NCBI GenBank assembly: GCA_033297205.1
Contig: MU859370.1
Span: forward strand, 1-25,946
DNA length: 25,946 nucleotides
Origin: Pseudoneurospora amorphoporcata
Lineage: Eukaryota > Ascomycota > Sordariomycetes > Sordariales > Sordariaceae
Direction of reading: 5' to 3'
Positions 9,137 through 18,460 of the stretch are shown piece after piece (the stretch's first letter is position 1; each line of letters begins with the position of its first letter). The notes below the pieces were generated by a model, which was given only the letters and a program-made list of their open reading frames with translations, was not told the origin of the DNA and searched no databases. The position numbers and the translations under genes are program-made.

Positions 9137-12100
9137 GCCGCCAAGAACATCATGATGTCTCGCAACAGCCAAATTAGGCTAACCGCTGCACCACCACGTC
9201 TACGAAGCTCTCCCACACTCGAAGGCACTGCAGCTCTACACGACACAGGTTTTACTAAAAAAATCTCGAGAAAGCCGAAGATGGAGAGCACGGCAAGGCC
9301 AGATTACAGCCCAGCCTACCCCTCAAGACTATACCTCGAGACTATAGCACTTTACTCGAGTCCTTGGATCAACTGCCAAGCCACTGCGCCAGGAGCAAAC
9401 CCCGTTATGGACTTGCCCAGAGTTGTGTGTTCCATCTTGATAACGGCATCCTGGTTACAGGCAGCAACGCAGAACTCAACCTCACCAAGAAGCGACTAGA
9501 CGGAGAAACGTACGTTCTTGTTTTCTCGTGAGATCTTCCCGCAACGGTTCCGTCTATCCGACCACCGGACCACGGTGGTTGGTGCTCCGGTTTCAACTTT
9601 TCAAGCCCTTCATGTTCAGGTTGTCATTTGATCGGCCCCCTCCTCCTTGCCTTTTCCCCTCTTCCCCACTCTGACACTTCAAAGCCATGCTTTCGAGGCT
9701 CACTCAGTCCCTATCCCGTCTGCAGTTTCAGACTCGCAGGATTTCTGGCCTGTAGTCCTTTGACAGACTTTTTAGTCGGTGGCGCCACAGTCATGCTGCG
9801 GCTACCATTGATCATTTTGGTGTGCATGATGGCGCGCATGCTCTTCGGGCACACTACTGCCTAGTAGAACATGACATCTCAACCCCTAGTTCCTAGTTCC
9901 GTGCTCTTCCCTCACCGTCTTTTTTTTTTTTTTCTTCCTATACCGCAAACATCCTTGGAGGACACGCCTTCTGTTCTTGCGCCTAGATGGCAACCAGGCG
10001 GTTCGGGACGAGCTCCGATTCCTGGCCGAGTACGCTCTCCTAGAAAGGCTGAGTGGCCTGGAGTTGTTGGCGCAGTCCCATTGTTGAATACCAATCGTTG
10101 GAAGATGGCTGTGTCTTCTTTCACAAGTCAACCAAAGGATAAAGCTTACAATAACTCATGTGCCCGTTACTCAACCTTCTTCTCACACTCATCGGAGGAT
10201 TTCAAAGGCAACAAACTGGAACTGGTTCCGGTTCCCCTACACCGACGCAAGAGCCTGGCACAGCTTGTGTTCGAATCTCCTTGGTAACCCGGACCACCTG
10301 GGCCCTCGGCAGGTACATGGCAGCAAAGTACCGGTACCTTGATCATGCCGATGTCAGTTGCGGTGCTTGAAGTGGCACAACAGCTGAGGTGCTCTGCGCT
10401 TTGGGACTTCATGGCATCTTCCCCGGCTTCAAATATATATATATAATACCCGACTCACGCCTCTTAGCCGGTCCAGTTCCCGATACCCTCCCACGCCGAG
10501 TTTCTTCTTTCGTATTTCTCACCGATATCTCGACTTTTCTCCTGTTTTTAATCCCTGTTGATGGTCCGGAAGGCGTTCGAATGCCCGTTTTTTCTGTCCG
10601 ATATGTGCACAGCATGGTTGTAACGATCAAATATTCAGGAACGGCGAATCATCGCTGTGGAGGCTAGCATTGGGCAGACCTATACCATCTTTTCTTTTTC
10701 GTCATTTGCCCAGTCTATCTTGAAAGATTTCGGAATCTCGCATGAGCTAAGCCCCAGGTACTCTCAAATTGTCGACTGTGCTACTTAATAGCTCGGCATG
10801 TATTGCGCCCGAGTGCGCCACATGTCATGGATTGTTCGTATATGGCCCCTTTTGCGCTTGGTCGGGTCTTGAAGAATGGTTCCGCAGTCTCAGTCATGGT
10901 TCCCCGATTCACCAGGCTCATCAGTTTTGATCGATCTTCAGATCATTAGATTTCAGAACAAGTTGCGCTGAAGTGTTTGGCACCGAGCACGACTGATCAC
11001 TCGATGTCAATGGCGGCTGAAATGGTGAGCGAGCGGCAAGATACCGATGCACGCAACTTTGTACGATGCAAAATGAGGGAGCACCACAGGAGGCTCGAGT
11101 GGGTGATACCCTTTTGTGTCAAAGTTGACTCAGCCCGCCACGCTGTCAGCCTCTACAGTGCTTGGAATTTGAGACAACATGCGGCATGTTGGGAAGTGCT
11201 CTTGTGTCGCCCTCTCTTTCTTATCTGCCTACCACCAGGGGCAGGTAGGTATGGCTAGCTTTTCAGCGGTCTCTATCAACTGAGCATTTGATGAATATCG
11301 TGTTGCCTCAACTTCCCACCGTCCTGTGCCATTCACGATTTATTTTTGTAGAAAAGTTCACCTTGAGCTTTTATACTCTCAAATGTCTCTTCAACTATGG
11401 GTCTCAAATAGCCTGGGTTTGAAGAACGCGGATGTGGTGCTGACTCTCTTTTCCATGCTCCTCAAACTTATAACGCTCTGACCTAGTAGTTCAAGAGCCG
11501 TTATTACTTTACCAACATCCTGCGTTGCCGTTGAAAACCAAGTGTCTGACCTTCCAAAATATAGGATATTTGACAGCGGTTCGTCTTGAGAAATATCTTG
11601 GCTTTCTACAACTTATCTCCACAACTGACGCTCCATCACAGCTGTCTAGCGCCCATTGGTAATTTTCGAGCGCCATGGCGCGTTCTATTTACCAAATAGC
11701 CTCCCGCTCGTTCCATCAGCCCTTTCTCCTGAAATTGCCAGAGACTGCACGGTTTCCGAGACAAGATGTCAGTGGAATGTCTCGGTTAGTGACTGCGGAC
11801 GGCCCGGTGGCCTATTGTGTGACGCTCCCCCGGCCTCATAGGGAATCGGCAAGCCTCAAAGCGAGTTTGCATGGTTTGGGTAACCTACTGAGCGCTTGTT
11901 CAGTCATGATTTGTTGTTCAGTCTCTGGTTGAACGCAAAATTAACCATCAACCACCGCATGAAGTCACGCCGGTTTCATGGATGAGCGCCGGTCTCAGCC
12001 GCCTAAAGTGAGACATACAGATATACAATCTAACCCTGGTTTGTTTGTTAGTCTGATACACAAAACGCCCATTTCCACTCTCGAACTACTAAAAGTAAAG

Positions 12101-13725
12101 AATTCAGGCTTCGAGCGGACGGGTACCGTAGAGGGGACTACTCTCTTATATTTTTCTATCTTAGAAGCCTTGAATGAAGACGGAAGGAGGCATAAGAGGC
12201 TTCTGTAGCGTTTTTAACCCTTGCTATTGTCCTATGATATTTTAAACGGAGGCCAGTTTCTCTTTTTAAAGTCCAGTAAGAACTCCAAATCTCCCCTGCT
12301 CAACCCTTGCCCGAAGAACCAAACTAACAAACAAACCAGTATTGAATTGTAGGGCGTACCCGCTAGGCCAGCTATCCATTCAACTAGTTGGCCACCCACG
12401 TAACTATCGGAACGGCCAGCCAGGAGATTGAACGAGGCTCACCTTTTGACTACGTCCTTACGCTTTTGACTGGGTGATTGAAGGGGGGCTGCAAAGTCCG
12501 AACCGTTGAGGAATGAAGCTAGAGCAACATATAAGGTAGTGTAATATCGTCGTGCCCAATAGCATTGCTTACAGCCAATCTCCTGAAACTCCCCCTGTCA
12601 ACGTTCCTTTCTTTTGTCTCTTCATGAGGATATACCTGTCAAAAGACGCCATTCAAGCCATTGATCTGACCGGCGAGACCCGCTTCACCGGTTCAAATAT
12701 TTACAGCAGCTCTATCTCGGTCATCACACCGTGGAATCGTACCACTGCATACTCACCATCGAATGCGCCTCGGGTATCCTTTCCTACATACCCCGTGCTT
12801 ACCCTTATCCATTCCCCTTGCTCAGCTAGTCCTTGCCGTAGATCTCCCGCGCTATTGTTGATTCCGTCCACTTTCGCGCTGCCGCCCTTTCCCGTTTTAG
12901 TTCCCGTTTTTCCTTTTTTTTCTTTTTTCTTTTCTTTTTTGGTCAAGGGACCGGACTAGGGGCACCGTCGCAACGAGACAAAGTGTATTGATTGACTTGG
13001 GCCTCGCTTTCAGGATTAGAAAGTGCCAAGGTCCGGTCGTCTTGGAGCTTCGGTTGTTAGTGTGCTAGGAGTCAATGGTGTTGTTGGGTACCTTATGATC
13101 TGCATGTGGTCTTTGATGTTGGTCAGCGTCGGCCCGGACCGGATATGCTAGTTGCATTTCTCTGCTATTATGTCAGAGTGTTCACTTGATGTGGCTTGCA
13201 GATTGTCATTTACTAGTAAGAGATTGCTTTCTACTTTGGGTGTGGATGTCTTCAAGTTGCAAACCTCCCAAGTGGCGATGTGTATGGCATCGTATCAGCG
13301 TGGGATCAAAATAGCTCTAGTCCGGGGTTCACATTTCCTTGGAGCTTGACAGTATAGTCAAGATCAAGGTAGCATGACTGTACTTGGCTGGACTTACGAG
13401 TTCATACTTGTGCTTTCCTGGACTTGTGCCGGTTATTTTCTAGTACCAGTTGGTGCCGACATTTAGGTGGGAGAAAGAGACGAGGGAGAACGGTGACAGC
13501 AAGAACTGGGACGGGAACAAGAGGTAGGTGTTCCAAGCTTGAAGTGGCGCAAGTCCTCGTCAGCTTCTGATGGTTCACTGCAATTCAAACGACCTTCACT
13601 TGGAATTCCGGTCCTTCCCCAGGGCCCAGCCCAGGCTTAGGGTTTCCGCTTAAAGATGGGACGACAAGCATGCCCCTCATAGGGACAGACATGCTGCCCT
13701 CCTTTCAACAACAGCCACTAGAATC
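9137..13725. other. Large gene-poor region upstream of the tRNA gene
   Basis: About 4.6 kb without a convincing gene. Noted inside: an open minus-independent frame at about 9960-10088 (+) with a leucine-rich helix-like stretch but no start; a 15-nt AT repeat near 10433; a T-rich pyrimidine run at 9920-9935 and another at 12905-12940; a hairpin with GGCCAGCT / AGTTGGCC arms near 12366-12393; AGAAGCCT / AGGCTTCT arms near 12161-12204; and a protein-like frame near 12625-12790 (+) that I cannot extend into a gene. Confidence 0.35.
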
Positions 13726-13814
13726 TCCCATATAGTGCAGAGGTTTAGCATATTGGATTTTCAATCTTCCACATTGAAATCTCCAAAGACCCGGGTTCGA
13801 ACCCCGGTGTGGGA
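13726..13814 (+). tRNA. tRNA-Glu (anticodon UUC) with 17-nt intron
   Basis: The full cloverleaf can be drawn. Acceptor arms are 13726-13732 and 13808-13814. The D-stem is GTGC/GCAT (13735-13738 / 13748-13751). The anticodon stem is TTGGA/TCCAA (13753-13757 / 13782-13786). The anticodon TTC is at 13760-13762. A 17-nt intron (13764-13780) follows position 37, the usual place for nuclear tRNA introns. The T-arm is CCGGG-TTCGAAC-CCCGG (13791-13807). The mature length is 72 nt, without an encoded CCA. The internal B box is GGTTCGAAC. It would decode GAA as glutamate. It stands alone, as tRNA genes do in fungi. Confidence 0.95.
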
Positions 13815-13822
13815 ATTGGCAA

Positions 13823-13829
13823 TTTTTTT
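13823..13829 (+). terminator. Pol III terminator (T7) of tRNA-Glu
   Basis: Seven consecutive T begin 9 nt after the tRNA 3' end, followed by a further T5 run. A run of at least four T on the sense strand is the RNA polymerase III stop signal. Confidence 0.8.
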
Positions 13830-14289
13830 GGGTCTTTTTGCTTTTTTGCCAAGGGCCTTTTGGATTTTTGGTGCCGCCTATCTACGGGACGCGCTCGCCT
13901 TCGCGAAGCCCAGCATTTTGTTACTCGATTTGAGGCAAAGATAGCAAATCACCAAGCAGAGGGCAACCTGAGAACTTCAGTGATAGCAACAGCAATCCGT
14001 GCAGAGGGTGATTGGAATCCGACCTTTCAAGTTCCCCATCCTTTTTCCTTGTCGCCCGGTCTCGTGGACTGGCACTTCTACTTCTCGGCCTTTTCTCTCG
14101 TGAAGAACCGTAAATACATCTACCCTGCGTATTTCATGTTTCTCTCGCCAAAAGCGCGCATAGCTGACGTTCCATTCCCCAGGTCTTACATCCTTCGCAA
14201 CTGTCGACCTTGACAACGGCCAACGACGACGACAGAAATAAACCGAACCTCACGGCCCACTCTCCCAACGAACCGGACAAGCGTCTTAA
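13830..14289 (+). other. Stretch between tRNA and coding-like segment, with splice-like signals
   Basis: An open plus frame runs through this region but starts without a convincing ATG. A good 3' splice-like string, GCTGACG...CCCCAG, ends near 14181. The frame after it (14182-14343) reads Asn/Asp/Thr/Pro-rich protein-like sequence before a stop at 14341-14343. This may be part of the same unresolved or broken gene as 14290-14652. Confidence 0.25.
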
Positions 14290-14652
14290 CATCTCCATCC
14301 TGACGCTGGCAAGGCCAGGCTCGCGACCGTCGAGGAGTTCATAGCCCCATGTGTGCCAGAGCTATCACAATGTCAAGCGGACGAGCGCGACCGTGAGGAA
14401 TATGAGCAGTTGACGGTGTGGCTCAGCGATCAATTCCAGGACTTCAACATGGCATTATATCGCCTCGCCGAAGACTGTCGCATTCTCGACGACCAGTTGA
14501 AGTCAGAGATGCGCCGCAAGATTATTCGACATCTTTGTATTCTCCCTGAACCTTCTTGCCGCAACGAGAACTTCATGTACGACCATTATACCGAGCTGTT
14601 GCAATATCTCGACTCGACGAAAGCTTTGGTGGTGTGGGCATGCCGCGACTAG
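14290..14652 (+). CDS. Unrecognised coding-like segment, probable exon or gene fragment
   Basis: A plus-strand frame open from 14290 (TAA just before) to TAG at 14650-14652. It has convincing protein-like composition: amphipathic, acidic and helical, with Trp and Tyr residues (for example EEYEQLTVWLSDQFQDFN and LDDQLKSEMRRKIIRHL). There is no ATG at its start; the first is an internal Met (codon 14449-14451), and a GTG lies at 14353. The beginning must therefore come from an upstream exon or has been lost. Branch-like CTGACG and acceptor-like CAAG/CCAG strings at 14300-14318 fit an intron end. The previous open segment (14182-14343) is in a different register, which fits either splicing or a frameshifted pseudogene. 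No family is recognised. Confidence 0.4.
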   Translation, partial: HLHPDAGKARLATVEEFIAPCVPELSQCQADERDREEYEQLTVWLSDQFQDFNMALYRLAEDCRILDDQLKSEMRRKIIRHLCILPEPSCRNENFMYDHYTELLQYLDSTKALVVWACRD

Positions 14653-14881
14653 ATAGAACTTGTTCACGATGGGTCTTCGTTCCCCATAGATGAAGATAGT
14701 CAGGCGGTTATAACTTCACCCGGTGTTCTGGTGGTAAGCAAGCGGAAACCAACTACGCCAACTACGACGTAACACCCGCTCCTTTAGAGAAGCTCCTGAA
14801 GGAATCATGTTCCCTAGTTGATCTCAGCTACATTTGCTTTGAGATTCTGCCCCCCAGGAAATCTGTCTTTGAGAATACTAT
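14653..14881. other. Intergenic, no gene seen
   Basis: No coding region or RNA gene is recognised in this short gap between the coding-like segment and the tRNA-like relic. Confidence 0.3.
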
Positions 14882-14947
14882 GGTTCGCCGGGGATTTTAA
14901 CCCACAGGTCGAGTGATGCGTTAGACCAACCACTGCGCCAGCAAATG
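14882..14947 (-). pseudogene. Decayed tRNA-like sequence (tRNA pseudogene or tRNA-derived repeat)
   Basis: Read on the minus strand, a perfect A-box-like string TGGCGCAGTGG is followed by a B-box-like GGTTAAAATCC (two mismatches to GGTTCGAATCC). The ends partly pair as a 7-nt acceptor stem (CATTTGC with GCGAACC, five of seven pairs including one G-T). The anticodon arm is largely missing: only about 12 nt separate the D- and T-arm parts, so no anticodon can be assigned. It is either a deleted tRNA gene or the tRNA-like head of a short interspersed element. Confidence 0.35.
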
Positions 14948-15817
14948 AGCAGGCAAAAGGTACCTTCGTACCAGGACCAGCGTAATCTGGCAAGTGGGGA
15001 GTAAAGTAGGTATGGAAGGCAGCTGCTGTACTTCATTACTACAGCTTTAGAGGGGCAGGGTAGATGGTATGGAAAAAAGGAATGAAGGAAGGATCGGGAG
15101 AAGGTGGAAGGAAAGGGGAAGGAAGGAATCAAAATGATGCAGACTCATCATGATTGCGAGTCGAGCAACAGGTTTCCATTTCCAGATTGTTATCTAACAA
15201 TCCCCTTTTATTGTCCTGCCTGCTCTTTCCACAGGTACCTAGATAGGTCGATAACGAAGCGCACCCAAAACCAAAAGTTTGTTCCTGATGTGCCCTTCAC
15301 AAGTACCTACCTACCTACCTAACTAATTCCACCGGTAGCCAGAAATCCATGCAGACACCGTTGTTCTGAGGCAGAGTCATAGTTTCCATTCCTCCCCTGT
15401 TCTCCGAAATGGACTATTCCACGGGTATACCTAAGGTACCTTCGAAGTACATGACGTGGAAAGTAGGAAAGAGCGGTCGTGGGGGACAGGTATGGAGAGC
15501 CCGCCATCTTCGTCGGAAACAGCTCCCGTACTCTAATGTCAATTGTGCCTACTAGCATGATCATATTTCTCCGTACAAGTAATCCTCATCCTGACATTGT
15601 GCTGATCACCCCTCTCGACGCGTCCATCATTTATCTTAAATGACGACTTAAAGGATTTCAATGTACCAAAACACCATGGATCGGAACACAGACAAGATAG
15701 GCAGGTTTATTTGCATCATAATTGCTTTCCCTTCCTCATATCGATCCCCAAGATCTCTACCCTCCTCCTTCCAAGGAGCATACATCTCCACCTCAAGTAA
15801 TGTACCTAGGTACTTCT
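14948..15817. other. Intergenic region with purine tract and repeat copy
   Basis: A GA-rich plus-strand tract occupies about 15050-15135. Copy A of a diverged repeat begins at 15147. The CCTA tetranucleotide repeats at about 15304-15319, followed by CTAACTAATTCCACC. A second TTCCACGGGTAT string is at about 15418. The perfect palindrome GTACCTAGGTAC lies at 15802-15813, just beyond the stop of the minus-strand gene. No gene is supported. Confidence 0.4.
15147..15340 (+). repeat. Diverged direct repeat, copy A
   Basis: It starts ATCATGATTGCGAGTCG, continues with TTTCCATTTCC and GTTATC, and ends AACTAATTCCACCGGT. The same elements in the same order and orientation occur at 17685-17829, with indels and about one mismatch in five. 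The two copies lie on either side of the poly-Ser protein gene. Confidence 0.6.
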
Positions 15818-16109
15818 TCAGCTCTCCTCCAACCTTCGTATCGATGCTTCGCTGGTATCGATTTTGACCCTGGAGAGTGTTACATGCCAGATCGCGTACT
15901 CCTCCCCCTCCTCAATACCTATCTTGTACTTCACACGTTTCTTATACTCGACTGCACGGATAAGATCAGAGAGTTGCCCGACGAAATCTTCCATCTTATT
16001 ATTCCAGTCTTCCAGGAGCATCTTGGGGATCGTCATGGTGAGTGGGAAGTAGGCGAAGACTTCATCGTCTTCGTCTTCGTCTTGCTTCATGTTCTGAAGG
16101 GATGATGAT

Positions 16110-16161
<52 letters not shown>

Positions 16162-16489
16162 GCATGGACGACTCGTTGTTTTTGGCTTTTGTGGTGGCGG
16201 CTCTTGTGTTATCAATCGTGATGGAAGAGCTTCTTTTTTCAGATAGGCCCTTGCAGGACTGATTCATGTTCCACTGCCACCTTACGTACCAAGACTCGAA
16301 GTTACGGTGAGCGTTAAAGAATCGGCGCTTCTCCCGCTTATAGCGCGCAGACTCCAAGGTGCGGATTTGGTGAAAGAGCCTGTTGAGGAGATATTCCATG
16401 TTGGTGCGCCCCATGACCGAGCGGGGGAACCGCATGGTGAGAGGGACGGTGACCATCTCATGTAGATGGCACGTTCCCCTGGCCGGCAT
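15818..16489 (-). CDS. Unknown protein with two copies of a ~60-residue motif and poly-Ser linker
   Basis: A single exon of 223 residues. ATG 16489 has A at -3 and an in-frame TAG (16498-16496) two codons upstream, which supports this start. Residues about 14-75 and 147-210 align with each other: PLTM-x-(F/I)-P, then ME, a helical L/I-rich stretch with IR-x3-(E/S), a Lys/Arg-rich run, and W-x-V. Between them lie a basic region, about 15 consecutive Ser (111-125) encoded by a TCG repeat, four more Ser, and an acidic patch (DEDEDDE, 137-143). No signal peptide or membrane segment is apparent. I recognise no family. The internal duplication argues that it is a real gene rather than chance. TAGG-type palindromes and diverged repeats flank it. 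Confidence 0.7.
16114..16156. repeat. (GAC)n trinucleotide repeat encoding poly-Ser
   Basis: About 14 GAC/ACG units occur inside the minus-strand gene, where they read TCG (Ser). Such repeats slip during replication, so the linker length probably varies between strains. Confidence 0.85.
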
Positions 16490-17684
16490 ATTTGACTATT
16501 TAGTTGGTCGATTTGTTGATTGTGAGATAGGTAACCTAATAAGACAGAGAGAGGTATCTCGAGGTTGTTTGCAACTTGCGTAGTAGGTAGGTAAGTTCGG
16601 TGACCTGGTTCGATGAGATGATCTTGAACTGACCTCGATAGAGGCTTTGTGGTTTGAGGAAGTGTGGTGTAAGCAAGCTGGTTGGAGGTATCTAGACAAG
16701 AAGACTATTGGTTACATGGGGATCATCGAAGGAAGAAAAGAGGAAAGCGACCTCCAACACACTGTATGTAGGCTAAGGCATACCACCCGAGGCTTGCGTA
16801 CAAAGGTAGTCGTGAGTTTGGTGATTAACATTCGAAGATCGGAAATGGTGCGAGAAAAGTTGAAAGTCGTAGTATCGGCGTATACATGAAGAGAAGAAGA
16901 GTTGGGGCAGGAAAGAGCGCTATTATATATGTGAGTAGGTCCCAGGAACGCCATTTTCATAAGCGATGAGTTGTGTCATTAACGTTCATCTTGGACATGC
17001 AACATTTTTTATTTATTTCCATCCTGCAGTTCCGTTGGGCTGTATCAAAATGCCGTTCAACACCATACCTTACATACACTATACGCATGTGCTTGAATAG
17101 GTAGCTGCAGATATTCGGTTGCCACCCGTGCCCAGCCAGGTTTCTGGACCAAGGACTGGATCAGACATATATCCTCCATGTTCTCATTTTTACCGGTAGA
17201 TATAACTCGTCGGGTGCATGGAGCGAACAATAGTCCGAAGCACACACTCTTGTACTGAAATACACCCAGAAGTGTTCCGGGTTCTTCTCTCGCACACCTA
17301 TTTCGTCCGTCCGAACTGTGAGGGACACGAGGCGGTGAAATGCCCTCTTCGCTGGGCGAACTGGACAGGATACAGTAGGTAGGTGTTCACAACGAGCATC
17401 TACAGGGATACAAGTAGTAACCTCAAATGGGATTGTTAGCAGGAATAGCCGAGCCCAAGACCTAGGTAGTTGGTGCCTTCCTGAATGGTAGGCAGGTAGG
17501 TAGGTGGTTGATAAGGTAGTGGGTACCTTATCTATGAGTGTGAACGTCCGTCATTTCGCAAGGTAGGTAACTCCCATCCATCCACCATCATCCCCAATTG
17601 GAAGTATGCTATTGAAGTCCTCATTTACCTACCCAAACATTATAGATTGCCTATATGCCTTAAATGCGAGATGAGTAGGCTTGG
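16490..17684. other. Intergenic region with TAGG tetranucleotide motifs
   Basis: No gene is supported. GTAGGTAGGTAAG (about 16581), GTAGGTAGGTG (about 17376), GCAGGTAGGTAGGTGG (about 17490) and AAGGTAGGTAAC (about 17560) recur. GCAGATATTCGGTTGCCACC (17107) and AAATGCCCTCTTCG (17338) recur in altered form near 17950 and 18007. The 1.2 kb includes the presumed promoter of the poly-Ser protein gene. Confidence 0.4.
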
Positions 17685-17829
17685 ATCATGATCGTGAGTC
17701 GTGCAAGCAGCAAGCAGGCTTCCATTTCCAAGTCGTTATCAACTACTACCTAGGTACCTAGGCCGGATCAAACTTTTCTCCCTAGGTCTCTTCCAAAAGT
17801 AAACTGAACTAATTCCACGGGTGTAAGCC
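17685..17829 (+). repeat. Diverged direct repeat, copy B
   Basis: It starts ATCATGATCGTGAGTCG, then CTTCCATTTCC and GTTATC, and ends GAACTAATTCCACGGGT. It corresponds to 15147-15340. It contains the perfect 14-bp palindrome CCTAGGTACCTAGG (17749-17762). Confidence 0.6.
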
Positions 17830-17903
17830 AACATGGGCTTTCCCTCTCTTTCTGTTTTCCCCCCCTCTCCTTTCTGAACTTAAACCATGACACGGGCATA
17901 CAG

Positions 17904-17935
17904 TACCTACATGTAGGTAGGTATCTACCTACATG
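17904..17935. repeat. Overlapping TAGGTA palindromes
   Basis: The perfect palindrome TACCTACATGTAGGTA (17904-17919) overlaps an inverted repeat with 11-bp arms, CATGTAGGTAG (17910-17920) and CTACCTACATG (17925-17935), 4 nt apart. The two structures share an arm, so the DNA or RNA could fold in two exclusive ways. Confidence 0.85.
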
Positions 17936-17939
17936 TTAG

Positions 17940-18460
17940 GTGAAAAGATGCAGATATCGGTTTACCACCACGGAAATGTCAGACTTTAGTCAAGATTTTG
18001 AGGGAGAAAATGCCCTCTTCGGCATGGCAACAGACCCAAAACGCTCGAGAAGTTGTTGATTCGAATGTAGTCCTTCGCTATACACATCGGAGACATACAC
18101 ATGTGTATACTCCTATTTATAGCCAAATGTCCGGACTCCGGGGACGAAATATGCAGGCACCGACAGGAAATCGGTACTGCAGCACAGCGTATATGTAGGT
18201 AGTGGGTGAGTTAACGAGCTTAAGCCAGCAAGGTAAAGGAGAAAAAAAAAAAAAAAAAGAGGGATACATTACCTCTACACATGCACCGACGTACCCGTAC
18301 CAATAACATCCAGTTCATTCTCAATCCGGTCAGACCTTGTTTGACCATCAGCACTTTGATTTTACCAACTACCAGCTACCATACCATAGCCATCCATATA
18401 TCCATATCCACCCCTCATGCAGACCCTCCCCCTCCCACTCCCACCCCTCACTCCCCAACC
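17940..18460. other. Intergenic region downstream of the decarboxylase-like gene
   Basis: It contains strings similar to 17107 and 17338 (at about 17950 and 18007), the inverted pair ACACATGTGT near 18097, and a 17-A run at 18242-18258. The A-run is T-rich on the minus strand, about 200 nt past the decarboxylase stop. No gene is supported. Confidence 0.4.

Noticed and set aside
9687..9760. Short plus frame resembling a mitochondrial presequence (MLSRLTQSLSRLQ...)
   Set aside because: It stops after 22 codons and I found no splice site joining it to a downstream exon.
12552..12959. A 135-codon plus frame
   Set aside because: The middle part looks protein-like, but the end is a translated pyrimidine tract, and the opposite strand is equally open.
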